DNA of 64,000 nt from Nelumbo lutea (GCA_022828595.1 JAKGHH010000004.1:23382372-23446371); one strand, 5' to 3'; shown: positions 44,192 to 56,075, numbered from the stretch's first letter. A program made the numbers and translations. The notes: a model not told the origin generated them from the sequence alone.

Positions 44192-44214
44192 CTGTTGAAG
44201 GGCTCCATGCTCAT
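44192..44214 (-). CDS. TFIIE-alpha exon 1 (coding part)
   Basis: ATG at 44214 gives MSMEPFN plus two bases of an arginine codon, then the donor GTACTC. A second in-frame ATG six bases on (44208) would give MEPFNR, close to the start known in the family. The 5' untranslated region lies to the right, and its extent is unknown. Confidence 0.88.
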
Positions 44215-45990
44215 GCTTGACAAGTTAATCTGCGATTTCTGATCATAAAAATCGAATTTCCTTGCCTATATTAGTTCACAGAATCGAATTTGTTTACTAT
44301 TTCGTTGCTTGATTCGGGTTGCAGAGCAGCAAAAGCCAACGGGGAGCGTCGGAAACGTTGTTTTGCGTAAAGGTTTGGTGAAATTGCAGACAAGTACCTG
44401 TAATTTGGATTAGTCTCACTTTTGGTCCCCGAACTCCAAAACATGTAAATCCACTTAGCTTAGTATATGTTGGGCATGGATGCTGCAGCAGCACCGTTTT
44501 TTGAGAAGATGGTGTTGCCTTTATTTTTGTTTGGAATCGTTGCTGCCAAGCAGGGCATTTATGAGCAACACTAATATTTTCTGTTTGGTACCATTGCTCC
44601 AAGAAACGTTTTCAGCATTGGTACCCATTATCCAGTGCCACATTACTGCCCTAGGCAACAAGGAGCTATAGCTCCAAGAAATGTCAAATTTGGCATTGCT
44701 CAAAGCTATGGCTTCTCAATTTCTAAAGTGCGGCTTGAAGTACTGTATTGTATGGAAAAACGGTTCTAAACAAATGCTCGTTTCATGGAGCACCTTTTCT
44801 TTATGTGGCACTGATGTGATGTCGTTGCAACGATGTCAAATAGCCACTTAATTTTCAAAATGTGCCAATTTAATATAAAGGTATTATAGCTTATAAGGCA
44901 ACTTTTGGGTTTTATTATCAATAAAATAATATTTTAACATAATTTCTACAAATAGGGTAAATTCTTTTAAAAACCATCCAAAAAATGGTAAAAACATGGT
45001 TCATCTCATTCCTCCTTCAAACCACCGAATTCAACCCAAAAGTGGTTGTAAAATGGAATTTGGGGAACATCAACTGTCTCTCTATCCTCCATGTTCATCT
45101 CCTTTCCCAGGCTCGGATCATCTCTCTCTCCTCACTCTATTTTAAAAGCGCACAAGACCATGTCTCTATCCAAATTCCACGTTATAAATCGTTGGGCATC
45201 AGTCATTACAGCACACTGGAAACTAAGCCTTGGCGTCATGGGAAACAGGAAACACACCCCTCACCCAAATCCAAACTTGTAATTTGAACTAAAATCGCCC
45301 CCTCTTTGTCTTTGTCGTCTTCTTCATCTTCCTCTATTGTTGAGTATATAAAAAAGAATGTGGTGTGGTTTATGTAGCTTTAACCATCACCGGTCTTTGA
45401 GTCAAGATTCCACAAATTCCATTTTAGAATCTAAAACAGGTGAGGTGAGGTGGTGCACTATCCATTTTCATTTTGAGTATTTAAGGTTTAAGTTGTTGCG
45501 TCAGGCACAACGGTCAATAGTAGTGAAGAAGAGCCCGAGGTTTTAAAATTAAAGGTTAAAGAGAATATGGTATTGGTGGTTTAGAAGAAGAAGAAGATGA
45601 ACAATGTTTTTGCTATTTTTTGATATATTTTTAAAACAGTTAACATATTTTATAAATTATATTAAAAAGATTGTTTTTATTGATATTAGGGCCCAAAATT
45701 TGTCTTTATCAAGTATAACCCCTAATATAAAACTAATTAATTGCCATTAAAGAACATTTAAAATGATGCAATTGTCTAAATTGTCATTTAATTTTCTTTA
45801 TCAACCATCCAAATGCCCTCATAAAGAAAATTAGTTTGTCAAAAACTGATCTAATAGCGCCCACAATCTACTAACCCCTTTTTCTTTAGCTTTATTATAG
45901 AATTTCTCTTGATTATGGTGGCTGACACCATTACATCTATGTACTTTCTTTTGCACCTCTTTTTTTTCCTTTGTTATCTTATAAATTTAT
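44215..45990. other. Intergenic: TFIIE-alpha upstream region
   Basis: It should contain the TFIIE-alpha promoter, but no clear TATA box could be tied to a start. The 44460-44720 stretch is rich in short repeats of GCTCCAAGAAA and GGTACC-type sequence. The remainder is AT-rich without recognisable genes. Confidence 0.4.
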
Positions 45991-45993
45991 TTA

Positions 45994-46361
45994 GGCTGCA
46001 TTTGGAAAAGATGCAAATGGAGTGTAAATCCCGGTTTAGGGTAAATTTGCACTTTGGTTCATTTTTGCCTGTATTTGGCAACATTACATTTATACATTAA
46101 TAAATGACAGACCAATGTATATTTACATTGATAATAGGATGTAAAAGTACATCAACAAAAAAAAAGTAAATTTGCATTCAAGTGGGCTTTTGATAAAAAA
46201 AAAAAAAAGCATGTGCTTTATTGGGATTTATGTTTGCACCCATTACAGCTAAAAGTCTGTTTGGTAAAAAGGTAAATTCGTCAATGCAAAACTAATCCAA
46301 ATATGCAATTTATATGAACTGTTTTACACTCTACATATTTACATCTTTTCCAGACACAGCC
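45994..46361. mobile_element. Tourist-like MITE (PIF/Harbinger type)
   Basis: Terminal inverted repeats begin GGCTGCATTTGGAAAAGATG on the left and GGCTGTGTCTGGAAAAGATG on the right (reverse complement), similar over about 35 bp. The element is flanked by the 3-bp TTA duplication (45991-45993, 46362-46364), the signature of PIF/Harbinger insertions. It is 368 bp with no coding capacity. Confidence 0.85.
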
Positions 46362-46364
46362 TTA

Positions 46365-47330
46365 TGGGAAATTATGATTTTCTTTTGAATTGAATGCTAG
46401 AGGATCAAATATATTGTTGCATTATATATATTTTTTTTGTTTACATGCTTACAACAAATGTCATCGATCTCTCTCTTTTTCCTTTTAGAATTAAGAAGAC
46501 CCCACAGCAGGACTTTTTCTTCGTTTTATCCTTCCGTTACTGTAACAATTTAAGTATATATTGCAATCGCTATCATGGGTTGCAAGTTACATAGGCAATA
46601 AACTCCTCCGTCAATGAATCTAAATGTTAATTTAATTTTTTTTGTAGATTTGTGTTAGTTATGTAAGCAAAGATGGTAGGATCTACTCCATAGTTCCAAC
46701 AAAAACTTGAATTATCAAAATTTCCAGTATATTTCAGAGAGAAGCAAAGATTTTAACAACATTCATTAGTAATGAACAATGATTTTAAGACTTGTTCTTG
46801 AACCGTGATACTTCTCAAGTGGATAACAAGGTGGTTTGAGATTTCATGGTCAAATATTGGTTTGAGGGAACCGATGCTCAGTTTTGACTCTCTACCTGCC
46901 ATGGCATGTCATGCATACAAGTTCCTCTTGTCTCTAGTATTGAAGCTAATCATTCAACGTTTTCATCTTTCAAAGTTGAGCTTGGAAGAGAAAATGGAAT
47001 TATTTCATGAATTTTCCTAATGGTCAAATGATACCCTAGAGATCCTTCGTTCTTGGAGTTGTAGAGAATTTTTAGAAAACGGTAATCAACCATATTTATT
47101 CTTAAAAAAAATAAAAAAAAAAAGAGAAAAAGAAGCACAATAGATGGAAGGGAGGTAACTGTAGGATTTTTCAAAACTATAGGAGAGATTTTTGTTAAAA
47201 TGAAATTTCAAGTGAGGTTTTTTTTTATGATTGTTAGGCCTTAGGGGAGGTTTTTATATTTTACCTTATATAAAATATATATTTGTAAAAATATAATACA
47301 TGTATGTATGTATTTATTTGAATAGGCTCG
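46365..47330. other. Intergenic, unassigned
   Basis: AT-rich sequence without recognisable genes or element ends; ORFs here are short and domain-free. Confidence 0.35.
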
Positions 47331-47502
47331 AATTCGATTAGACCCATTTTGGATTGGGCCAAACTGGAGCTACCAAAGCCCAACCCAAGTTTAGATTATG
47401 GCTAAAATTTTTCACCCATAGCCTGGAAACTCAGGGCCAACCATGCAAAAACTTGGGTTGAGCCAGGTCGAGCTCAAATTGGGCCCACCCAATTGCACTC
47501 CA
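47331..47502. mobile_element. hAT-like MITE remnant (right half)
   Basis: AAAACTTGGGTTGAGCCAGG, then TCGAGCTCAAATTGGGCCC and a terminal AATTGCACTCC parallel the right half of the element at 49962-50509. The left terminus is missing or too diverged. Confidence 0.5.
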
Positions 47503-47701
47503 ATTTATAGGCTATCAAAGTAAGGTCAGCCCCACAAAGCCAAAGGGTGCCACCTAAAGGCCCTCCCAAGCACCAGAACTAAATCGATGCAGACTCTAAC
47601 TGCTCTATAAATTATCCATATGTGTGACTCAAAGTGCATTCATGGTATTAAATATTGGTGTTTATTAATAAAGTTTTGATCAACTCAAAAGGTTTGTATT
47701 A

Positions 47702-47702
47702 G

Positions 47703-47745
<43 letters not shown>
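47702..47745. repeat. A-run and (TA)n microsatellite
   Basis: About 16 A residues followed by about 13 TA units. Confidence 0.9.
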
Positions 47746-47748
<3 letters not shown>

Positions 47749-49080
47749 CATAGATTTGTATTGACCACACCAATTGTTGAAAATAGAGGTGGCAATGATA
47801 CCCAATAGTGCATTCCTTTTTTTTTCCCCTTTTGTTCACCCTCTTTCGAAGATTTGAAAATAGTATTTATGATCCCTTTTTTGAATGGGGTGAATTCCTC
47901 AGACTTCCCCTATGGTTTTTATCAAATACTAACGTGGCATTTGATAACAATGACACCTATAAAACAAAAAAGACAGACATGACCCAACCTTTGAAAAAAC
48001 AAGTTTTTCAAGTATCAAACCCCATTTCAGAGTTATCAAACAACCCCATTTCAGAGTTCGAGGTTTGGTGACTTATCCACCAGTCCTCCAACAATGTGCA
48101 GCGCACTTTCAGTGCTAGAAAATGACTAACAATATTTAATTTTTTTCAAATGCCGACCTTACCATCTTTAGCATTTCTTCATTTGTCTTATGCACAATAG
48201 CACACGTTTAATAGCCTATTAGAGGTTCATTCAAAGTTGGTTTTTCTTTCAAGCGTCCATTTGTCGAATGAGAACCATATAATTGATCCAAACGTTGTTG
48301 AAGCCTCTATATTCTTATCATGCTAATTGCTCCATTTGCTTCTACTATGCCATTAAGTCGGAATGATATAGAATAAAAACTATCTTCAGATGCAATAAGG
48401 CCTCTTGAAACCCCTCTCCCACAAAACCAGGAACTTTATGTGGAGGCTTTTCTTAGGAGCCATTGCTAGCAAAGTCACCTTTCATGGGCGGTATATAAAT
48501 AAAGATGATATCCACATGGTGCTTGGCTATGATATTGCTAAAGTTGCATGGCTTGCCATCTAATAGGTTTATGTAGGAATGGTAATGGGGCAGATTCGAG
48601 GTAGGGCACCCCTTCCCCTTCTCCACCTTGTCCTTGGTGGTGGGGGAGGTTCGGATAGGGCACCCACTCCCCATCAGGGATAGAGAATTCCTTAATTTTT
48701 CCAACCCAAGGCAACCACCTAAAAATACATCTAATTTATTGGTATTTTATAAATAGCATTGTGGGGATTTGGGATATTTTGGAAATTAGATCATGGAATT
48801 TTGGATGTATTATAAACATTGAACTATGGGGTCATAGGGTTTTAGGAATTTGGGGGAAAACCTAAAAGTAGTTTAGAAATTAATATTAAACCTAGGAATA
48901 TTTTACTAATTTACCATTGGGCTCGAGGTGGGTTTAAATAATTATATGCAAACCATATATTCGCCCTGCCCCCAGTTCGGGGCAAAAATAATTTCTCCAT
49001 CCATGTTTAATATTGGGAAAAACCCACTCTATTCAAGGCAGGGCCTTAGTTTTATTAGAGTTGATCATGTTAGAATTTGG
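47746..49080. other. Intergenic, unassigned
   Basis: No gene recognised. Between about 48590 and 49020 the GGTAATGGGGCAGATTCGAGG-type start and the TTCGGGGCAAAAATAATTTC-type end suggest another old non-autonomous DNA transposon, but its termini were not resolved. Confidence 0.35.
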
Positions 49081-49090
49081 GTAGAATCCT

Positions 49091-49461
49091 AGGCCCCATT
49101 CACTTTTTGGTAAGTTACTTATCCGGGTAAATGCAATTACTTGAGTAAGTTTTTTCTTGGGAAACATTTACATAGGTAAGTGCATTTATCAATGTTCTTT
49201 TATTTCTCATGTAATAAGGCAATGACCATTTTAGCCATAAAAATCCATTATTGAAAAGGGCATTTTTGTCCCATTCAAGTGTTGGCAACTTTCCCCCTAG
49301 GTGGGAAAGTTATTTACCCACCTAGGAGATGGGTATCACTTAGGTAAGTGATATCTAGGAAAATAAACTTTTCCTAATCCCCACATAAATCTAAAAAAAG
49401 AACAATTCCATTGACCAACTTTCCCCCTCTTAGAATCCAAAAAAAAGGAACGCCCCCTAGT
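49091..49461. mobile_element. Possible MITE
   Basis: The left end CTAGGCCCCATTCACTTTTTGG and the reverse complement of the right end (CTAGGGGGCGTTCC then a T-run and GG) are similar and could be terminal inverted repeats. The body has repeated GGTAAGT(T/G) motifs. No clear target duplication was identified. Confidence 0.4.
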
Positions 49462-49784
49462 TTAATCTCATGGTTTTGCATTTGGAATAAAAGGAGAAAT
49501 GTCTAGTTATGATGGCTTGCATGTGTTGGTTCTTGTGGAAATCCATGAATGGTTAGGTTTTCCAAGGACCCCATTGATCCCCTTTGTCCAATTCTTAAAT
49601 GCACCAGCATCGACGAAGAGTTTTTCTCATCACTGAAAATGCATACCTGAGTGGTAGAGCAAGGTGTATTTGTAGAGGTGTTAAAGATTAAGTTTTGGTG
49701 GTTAGGGGGGAGCTTTTCATATTTATGGGATTAGGAGGGGTCTATCTATTTCTCATTTGTTGTTTGATGATGATACTTTATCTT

Positions 49785-49960
49785 TTGTAAGGCTAATCTT
49801 ATGGATAGAACCCATAAATATGACCAATAAGGAATTTTTAATTAAATTTATTCTTGTCATTATTTCGGTCTATGTTAGGTCCAACTTCCTTATGCCAAAG
49901 GCCATGGGCAAAGAGGTGGCCAAAATAATATTGTGCTTTACCATAAGATTAGCCTTACAA
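49785..49960. mobile_element. 176-bp inverted-repeat element (MITE-like)
   Basis: Perfect 20-bp inverted repeats, TTGTAAGGCTAATCTTATGG at 49785-49804 and its exact complement at 49941-49960, flank a non-coding body. A diverged second copy of the left part occurs at about 50525-50655. The hAT-like element at 49962 is inserted at its right edge, so the 50525-50655 copy may be an independent element or a duplication. Confidence 0.65.
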
Positions 49961-49961
49961 T

Positions 49962-50509
49962 TAGGGGTGCAAGTTGAGCGGGTTGGGCCATGTTTATGGT
50001 TAACCCAGGCCCCGCCCTAAAATTTGGGCTTAAGGCCCGAGCCCGAGGTTAAGCTCGATTTTCCCAACCCGAGCCCAGCTCGCCTGTAATTTGGTGCACT
50101 TAGGTCAGGCTAGGGCTCTGGTTGGTCAATGGACCCACTCTAAAATTATACATATATAAATGTATTTACGCAAATAAATATATATATATATATATATGTA
50201 TGTAAAACATCTATACAATTGTTATATATACAAATACGTATGTATATATATACATATACACACACAGTGTGTGTGTTGTGTTTGTGTGTAAATATGTATG
50301 CAACATTTACATATATACACATATATGTATATAAATGTATATAATTGGGTCGGGTTCAGGATACTTAAGGGCTAGGACCGAGCCTGGTCCAAAAAATAAA
50401 AAAGTCTGACTTATTGGGCATGAGGACAAAAAATCCAAGCCTAACCCATGTAAAATTTCAAGTTGAGACGGTTCGAGCTCAAGCTAGACCCGCCAAACTT
50501 GCACCCCTA
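49962..50509. mobile_element. hAT-like non-autonomous transposon
   Basis: The termini TAGGGGTGCAAGTT and AACTTGCACCCCTA are inverted repeats extending imperfectly over about 25 bp. The flanks show an 8-bp duplication, CTTACAAT (49954-49961) and CTTGCAAT (50510-50517), 7 of 8 matching, as expected for hAT. The middle is a TA/CA-rich microsatellite block (50150-50340). No transposase is encoded. Confidence 0.85.
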
Positions 50510-50517
50510 CTTGCAAT

Positions 50518-52980
50518 AGTTTATCTTCTATATAAGGCTAATCTTGTGGACAGAGCCCATGGTTAGAAGGATAAATTATTATCCATGACTTCTAATTAAA
50601 TTTGTTTTTAACATTTTTCAGTCTATGTCATGTCTAGCCTCCTTATGTCAAAGCCCGTTTGGAAAAAAAAAAGGATAAAGTGGAGAACTTGTTGTAAACT
50701 AAAAAAAAAAAGAAAGGTGGTATTGGTTTTGGGGATTTAAAAAGTATGAACTTGGCCCTTTTTACAAAGCAAGGCACGAGGCTGGTTCAAAGACACAATT
50801 CTCTCATTGCTCAATTCATGAAAGTAATGAACTACCCTTGGCAATATTTTCTAAATGCTAGATGTTCCCAATATGCATTGTGGGGTGAATAAAGTATTTT
50901 GATGAGGAAAAAGTTGATCGAGAATGGTATTTTGTAGTAAGTGGGTCAATGTAGTAGAATAAATAATTGTAAAGACCCATGGGTCCCTACCCTCCCAAAC
51001 TTTAGAATCCGTGTCCCTAAGCCTTAGGAGTGTGAGATGTAATCAATGTAATATATTTTCAATATTATAACTCATGAGTGGGATTTAGTGAATTTAAACT
51101 ATTTTTCCCCTCAATGGGTCTTTAGTGAGATTAGAATTTTTTATATCCCCTCTTGCAATCTAGAAGATAAATTGATTAGGGCCTTTGAGGAAGATTGTTG
51201 TCTTTCGGTTAGGTCTACCTATAATGTGGCAAACAATGAACGACTTAGGTTATTGGGATTTAATCCCCAAGGAATGATAATAGTAACTCCCATGTTGATG
51301 TTAAATGAAAACATAGCTATTGAACTAGGTGATCCCAAAAGTGGGAGAAAATTGATTTGTGCACTTTTTTTTTTTGCGGCCACCACTTGGTTGACAGGTG
51401 CTTGATGCATTCGGTATCGCAAAGCCAAACTCTCAGTTCCAGGCTGACCAAGATGGTGAAGAATATTAACTTCTTGTGATGTCCCAAAGCAACCCACACA
51501 CGTTTTGTCATTTTGTTGGTAGATGGTGCTTTCTCCCCCTCAGGTTATGTTGATTAAGGTGCAATGGTTTTTTTTATGATAGTAGCCTATTTTTGGGTGC
51601 TCTATCATCTACTCTTTTGCAGAACCAAGATCACCCATTTTTGCTGAAGCTCAAGCCTTTTTTTTTTTGTTGGTGTATGACTTGTTGGGAATCTGAAACT
51701 AAAAACATTAATACCTTTTTTAATTATGCCCATGTTTAGTGTTTGATCCAAAATCGTACACCCCTTCCCCTTAAGTTGCAATCTATTTTAACTGATGGTA
51801 AAACATAGCTCAATTACTTTATGTAAGCTCTGAGAAGCTCATGGGTCTAAAAAAGATGGAGTCACTATCCATTTTTCAAAGGTTTTCAACTTTGAAAATT
51901 GATATATCTTCTTTGATATCGATTCCGTTCTAGCATTTAACCAATAGATCTTGGATTCCAAGAATTTGAAGAAGGAAGGTGTTAGAAACCCCTCTCTCTA
52001 AGCTGCTATAGCAACCCAATACAAGAGTTTTTAGGCTTAAGATGTAGTAAAAAACTAGTAAAATAATTGCCAGGATTTATGAAATCTAGAGAAAAATGTC
52101 CCCAACTTCTTGTAAGACCAATTTGAATGTGATGTTATAAGGTCTTAGGTACTAATTTCCTTAAAATCATCGCCTCTCTGCTTTCTTTTTCTCAAGTTGA
52201 TAATGCAAATTCTCTAAGGTCTTAGAACTTCAAGCAACATAGAAATTACAAATTTGAGGTAAAAATGAATGAGAGGCTTTATCTCTTGTGTGTGACATTG
52301 ACAAGAGTTTTTCAATAATTAAGACAAGTTAGAACAAACCTTAAATGTACTATTGAGTTAGGGAGTGTTTCTAGTTACAAAATCTTCAGTTTGAGAAAAG
52401 AGGGGCGAATTTAAAGTTTTGGGTTCAAAAGCTTTGGGATTTTCTCACAAATGTGAGTTTTATAGAAGTTGGAGATACTCATGAGGTCTCTATTTTGTTT
52501 CTCCCCTCTTTTGTTTGCCTATAATTCAAGTTGGGTCTTTATTTATAGAAAAATGAAGGGGAAAAGCTTTGAATCTCGTCCAATTAAATAGCATGGGCTT
52601 TAAGACAACTTTTCCATGAAAAGTGTACATATTTTTTTAGAAGAAAAAAGTTTGCAGTGAAGCTTTCCTATTTGACGAAATGATTATCATCGAGTTGGGA
52701 TTGATTTTCATGGGTTTTGTGCATTCAATGAGAGTATGGGGCATTCCAAACATTGTAGTCTTGTATTTGGGTTGTCAGTGGCATAAAATGTAAATTTGAC
52801 TGAACAATAAATGTTATTTTGTCTTTATTTTAGGTTTTTGGGCTTTTTAAGTCTAATAGGCCTAAATTTATTGGTTCATGTGTTTTAACAAGTCAAGTAA
52901 GGATTGAGGCCAGTCCCCACCCTCTTAAGGTTTTAGGCTGAGACAGCTGATGTGGTGATTTAATTTGGCACGTCAAAATG
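50518..52980. other. Intergenic, no gene recognised
   Basis: The frame at 51088-51405 (105 codons, plus) has no recognisable motif or codon-level support and is not called as a gene. Several long A/T runs occur near 50660-50710, 51370 and 51660. Confidence 0.35.
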
Positions 52981-52984
52981 GAAT

Positions 52985-53480
52985 CTATATAATTTAATAG
53001 TCAAACGAGTGAGTTGAGCAATGAAATTTGGCATATAAAGGTTTATTGGGTCCTTGAAGAAGGTAACATGGTTTGAGCGGCCAAATGAATCTCATATGGT
53101 GTAGATCTATGGCTGATATGCTTTAATCAATGATATTTGTCGAAATTGAACATTAGCTTAATGGAGTATCAAACAAGGGAATTTTGGGGTGAAATTTTGT
53201 GGACAAACATTTTTTTATGTCCTGAATATAATAGAAGTGATTGATCTTTGGTCAGAGGTGTGGATTGAAATATTTAATGGTTAAACGAATTAGTTAAGTC
53301 ATGAAATTTAACATACATGGCTTTTTTTGGGGCTTTGAAGGTGATGATAAGGCCTAATTGGTCAACAAAGCTTTAGTGGTGAAAATATATGGCTGGTATG
53401 CTCTAATCAATGAGATTTGTTGAAGCAAAATCTTAGCTTGGCAGCAGGTCAAATGAATGAATTTGGGTGGATAGGCATGG
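52985..53480. repeat. Diverged tandem duplication, period about 280 bp
   Basis: Copy 1 (52985-53190) and copy 2 (53262-53480) share the order: (T)TTAAT(A/G)GT(C/T)AAACGA, ATGAAATTT(G/A)(G/A)CATA, GGT(A/C)AACA, ATGGCTG(A/G)TATGCT(T/C)TAATCAATGA and TTAGCTT. Similarity is estimated at about 65-70% by eye. Confidence 0.6.
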
Positions 53481-55220
53481 ATTAAGGCAATGAAGTTTGG
53501 TCGTCTTGCTTTATGGAATCTTGGTATCTTTAATGTTGATCATCGTAGATTTGAGTATATCCTAGTGATATTTAGGCAATGAATGTATTGGGTTTGATTC
53601 TGCATCAATGTTTGAGTGTTGTGTAGATTGGGATCATTATAACGGAATTTAGTGTGATGAACAACATGCCTCAAGGGTTTGGTGATGAAATTTTAACTTA
53701 TAACTAAGTTATTGTTTCCTAAGTACAAGAATCATGTTTAATCGAATGTTTGATGCTAATCTCAATGTTTTCATTTGCCGCATCAATTCCATAAAAACTG
53801 AAATTTTGGGGTTCAACAAATATTGCATTAACCTTGTTGTATTTTCAAGTTTTGGGGTCTAAAATGATGGTATAAAGAGGTATGGTGAATGAATCGAATA
53901 AATAATTGGATGATGACATTTTGATTGGGCTAATATGTGTTTTTTTTTGAAAGGGATACAAATGCTTAAGCACATTTTCTATTTTCTTAGGTTTGTAGTA
54001 AGGGAAAGTGGATCGATTCCCCCTCCTCCTTCTTGGTTGTCTTCTTTGGTTTCATCTATTGATATAATGGTGCTTAGCCATCTTGTAGTTAAATGAATTT
54101 AAGTTTCTTATTTATCAAAAAAACAAAAAAAGCAAGTAGTGTCTACTGTGACCATTCTAAACATTGAATTATTAATAATGGATTTCAACTTGGTTCACCT
54201 TTCAACTAATTCCAAGAGCTTTAAACGCCTTGGTCATACTCTAGCTACCCATGTGGTTCAAACCAGTCATTCATTTTGATTCCTTGGTCAAAATACAAGC
54301 TTTTGCACTACATATTTGTATTTGTACTCCTTCCAAACAGTGTCTGTTATTGCAAATTTATTTTGCACTCTACATACAAAATACAAGGTTTTTACTGCTT
54401 TATCTTTTCTAAGCATTCTTGGACTGATCATATTGCTGTTACAGAGCAACTTAGTAACGCATCTAATGGAAATTTAGGTTCCTGTACACTTGGAAATTCT
54501 TCTTTTTCCATCAATGAAAGAGAGCAAATGCGTGTAGGAAAAAGGATTCTTTAAAGATATAAGAATTCATCTACTAAGTGGGGCAAAATGCAAATTGGAG
54601 GTTCTAGTTCATCTATTGGGGGTCCATATTATCTGAAAAGCTATTATTTTTTTTTTCCATTAGCACATTTTAAGATTAATATGACTACTTCAGTGTGGGG
54701 GCATCATATATTGATGATTGAACCCTTTTGTGTTTTTTAGTTGTTGTCCATGCCTTGTAATCCTCGTAACTGCCAGAACACCTGGCACTATATAAGGCAT
54801 TGCACTCTACATATTTGTATTTGTACTCCTTCCAAACCAAGCCTAAAAGACAAAGCAAAAAAAAAAAAAAGCCATTCGATCTAACCATTTCACTTGTTGT
54901 CAAACGACCTTAGTCTCATTCAAGCTATCACATTTATTAGTAACCACTAAAATAAACCATTTATTTTGTCTATAAAATACAATGTTTTGTTATATTTTAA
55001 TCTATCAATGATTTTATACCCACTAAGGGTGATTCCATTTCAGCCTATTTTTATTTGATTTTATTCATGAAATGCAATATCAATTTTTTTTTGTTCTTTA
55101 TGCTGATTGCTGAATTCGGGAAGAGTATAAATACAAATGTGTACAATACAAGTGATTGTATTTTGTCTTTCTAAACATTATATTTGTACTGTATATATTT
55201 GTATTGTATTATTTCCAAAC
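53481..55220. other. Intergenic with a scattered short repeat
   Basis: No gene recognised. A TTTGTATTTGTACTCCTTCC-type motif followed by AAAC occurs at about 54316 and 54814, and a diverged form ends at 55220. These may be ends of one MITE family, but full elements were not delimited. Confidence 0.4.
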
Positions 55221-55223
55221 TAA

Positions 55224-55395
55224 GGGCATGCTGGTTTTTTCTTAACTCTTTTCTCTTAAGAGGAATCTTTTAACTTTAAGAGATAAATGGTTGTTGTTTC
55301 CTCTTATCTAATATCTCTTAAATTCTCATATATGGGGTCAAAATAGATATTTAATAATTTTCAGATATCCGATTCAAGAACAAATGAACAGGCCC
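55224..55395. mobile_element. Tourist-like MITE, 172 bp
   Basis: The ends GGGCATGCTGGTTTTTTCTT and (reverse complement) GGGCCTGTTCATTTGTTCTT form inverted repeats. TAA target duplications flank it (55221-55223, 55396-55398). This is the PIF/Harbinger signature. It lies about 0.7 kb upstream of TAF2. Confidence 0.8.
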
Positions 55396-55398
55396 TAA

Positions 55399-55976
55399 GC
55401 CTATATAAAAAAATATTTTTTGTTAGATTAATAATAATAAATATATATTTTAACATTATTTATTTATTTTACTAATGTATTTCATACTAATATATTTATT
55501 TTACTAATAATGTTAAAAAATATTTTAACATTATTTATTTACTAATATAAAAAAATTATTTTTTGTTAGACTGCAATCTGAAATTGATTCGAACAGGATA
55601 TGTACCCGACGGACAAGATCCGACTAAACGTATCAAAGGTATAGATCTACCCATATCCGTTTACAGTATAAAGCATCAGCTTATTGCGGGTTTGTGTGAA
55701 TTGCTGACCGGGCAAAGGTTTCCAAAAATGGGGGTAGAAGTGTCCATTGGATGCCAAATGATTCACAGTTCCTGTGATACGGTGGTGAAGTTATGAAACA
55801 AATCCAAACCGTTGGTTAAGACACAATGACATCGGAGCTCATACTATAGACGACTTAGATCAGGGAGACAACTCTAGGGCGTACGAACAACCAAGATTAC
55901 AGAAAAGGGAGGTCTCCTTCCCCCCAAGGAGACTGGCCACGCCCTTGAGAGAAGGCTGAAGGCAGAAATCATCCTC
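55399..55976. other. TAF2 upstream region
   Basis: An A/T-rich block (55410-55560) with several TTATTTATTT segments is followed by more balanced sequence containing a 77-codon frame (55563-55796) with no recognisable domain. Confidence 0.35.
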
Positions 55977-55984
55977 TATAAATA
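55977..55984 (+). promoter_or_regulatory. Putative TAF2 TATA box
   Basis: TATAAATA lies 92 bp upstream of the TAF2 ATG in a GC-richer context, which is a reasonable spacing for a short 5' untranslated region. The call rests on sequence and position only. Confidence 0.45.
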
Positions 55985-56075
55985 AGGCTCAGCAGCATCA
56001 GCTCGCGCCCTGAGCTGCCGAGTCTTTTCATGCCAACTCGGCCCGCGAGGTCTGTGGGTGCCAGCCAGGGTAAAA

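Larger units (their letters stand above)
11675..44214 (-). pseudogene. TFIIE-alpha gene, 5' part, with a 32-kb intron 2 and an in-frame stop
   Basis: TFIIE-alpha is the large subunit of general factor TFIIE, which joins the RNA polymerase II pre-initiation complex and helps recruit TFIIH. Three exons encode the N-terminal winged-helix (TFE/IIE-alpha) domain: MSMEPFNR, then LVKLAARAFYDD and SGRSDNRGMAVV, then HWVREEDLAKDLKVHSEQL and EEEKLVTRDHRKE. Phases match across both introns and all junctions are GT/AG. Intron 1 is 202 bp. Intron 2 is 32,071 bp and filled by nested retrotransposons. Exon 3 has TAG where the family has leucine in LRRTLRFFEEE. The zinc-ribbon and C-terminal exons are not found in the window; they lie further left or are lost. 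The identity is strong; functionality is doubtful. Confidence 0.88.

Noticed and set aside
44297..44602. 101-codon minus-strand frame upstream of TFIIE-alpha
   Set aside because: No domain recognised, and it lies in the probable 5' region of TFIIE-alpha with short repeats; likely chance.
51088..51405. 105-codon plus-strand frame
   Set aside because: No recognisable domain, no homology I could name, flanked by AT-rich non-coding DNA, and overlapped by frames of similar length on the other strand.
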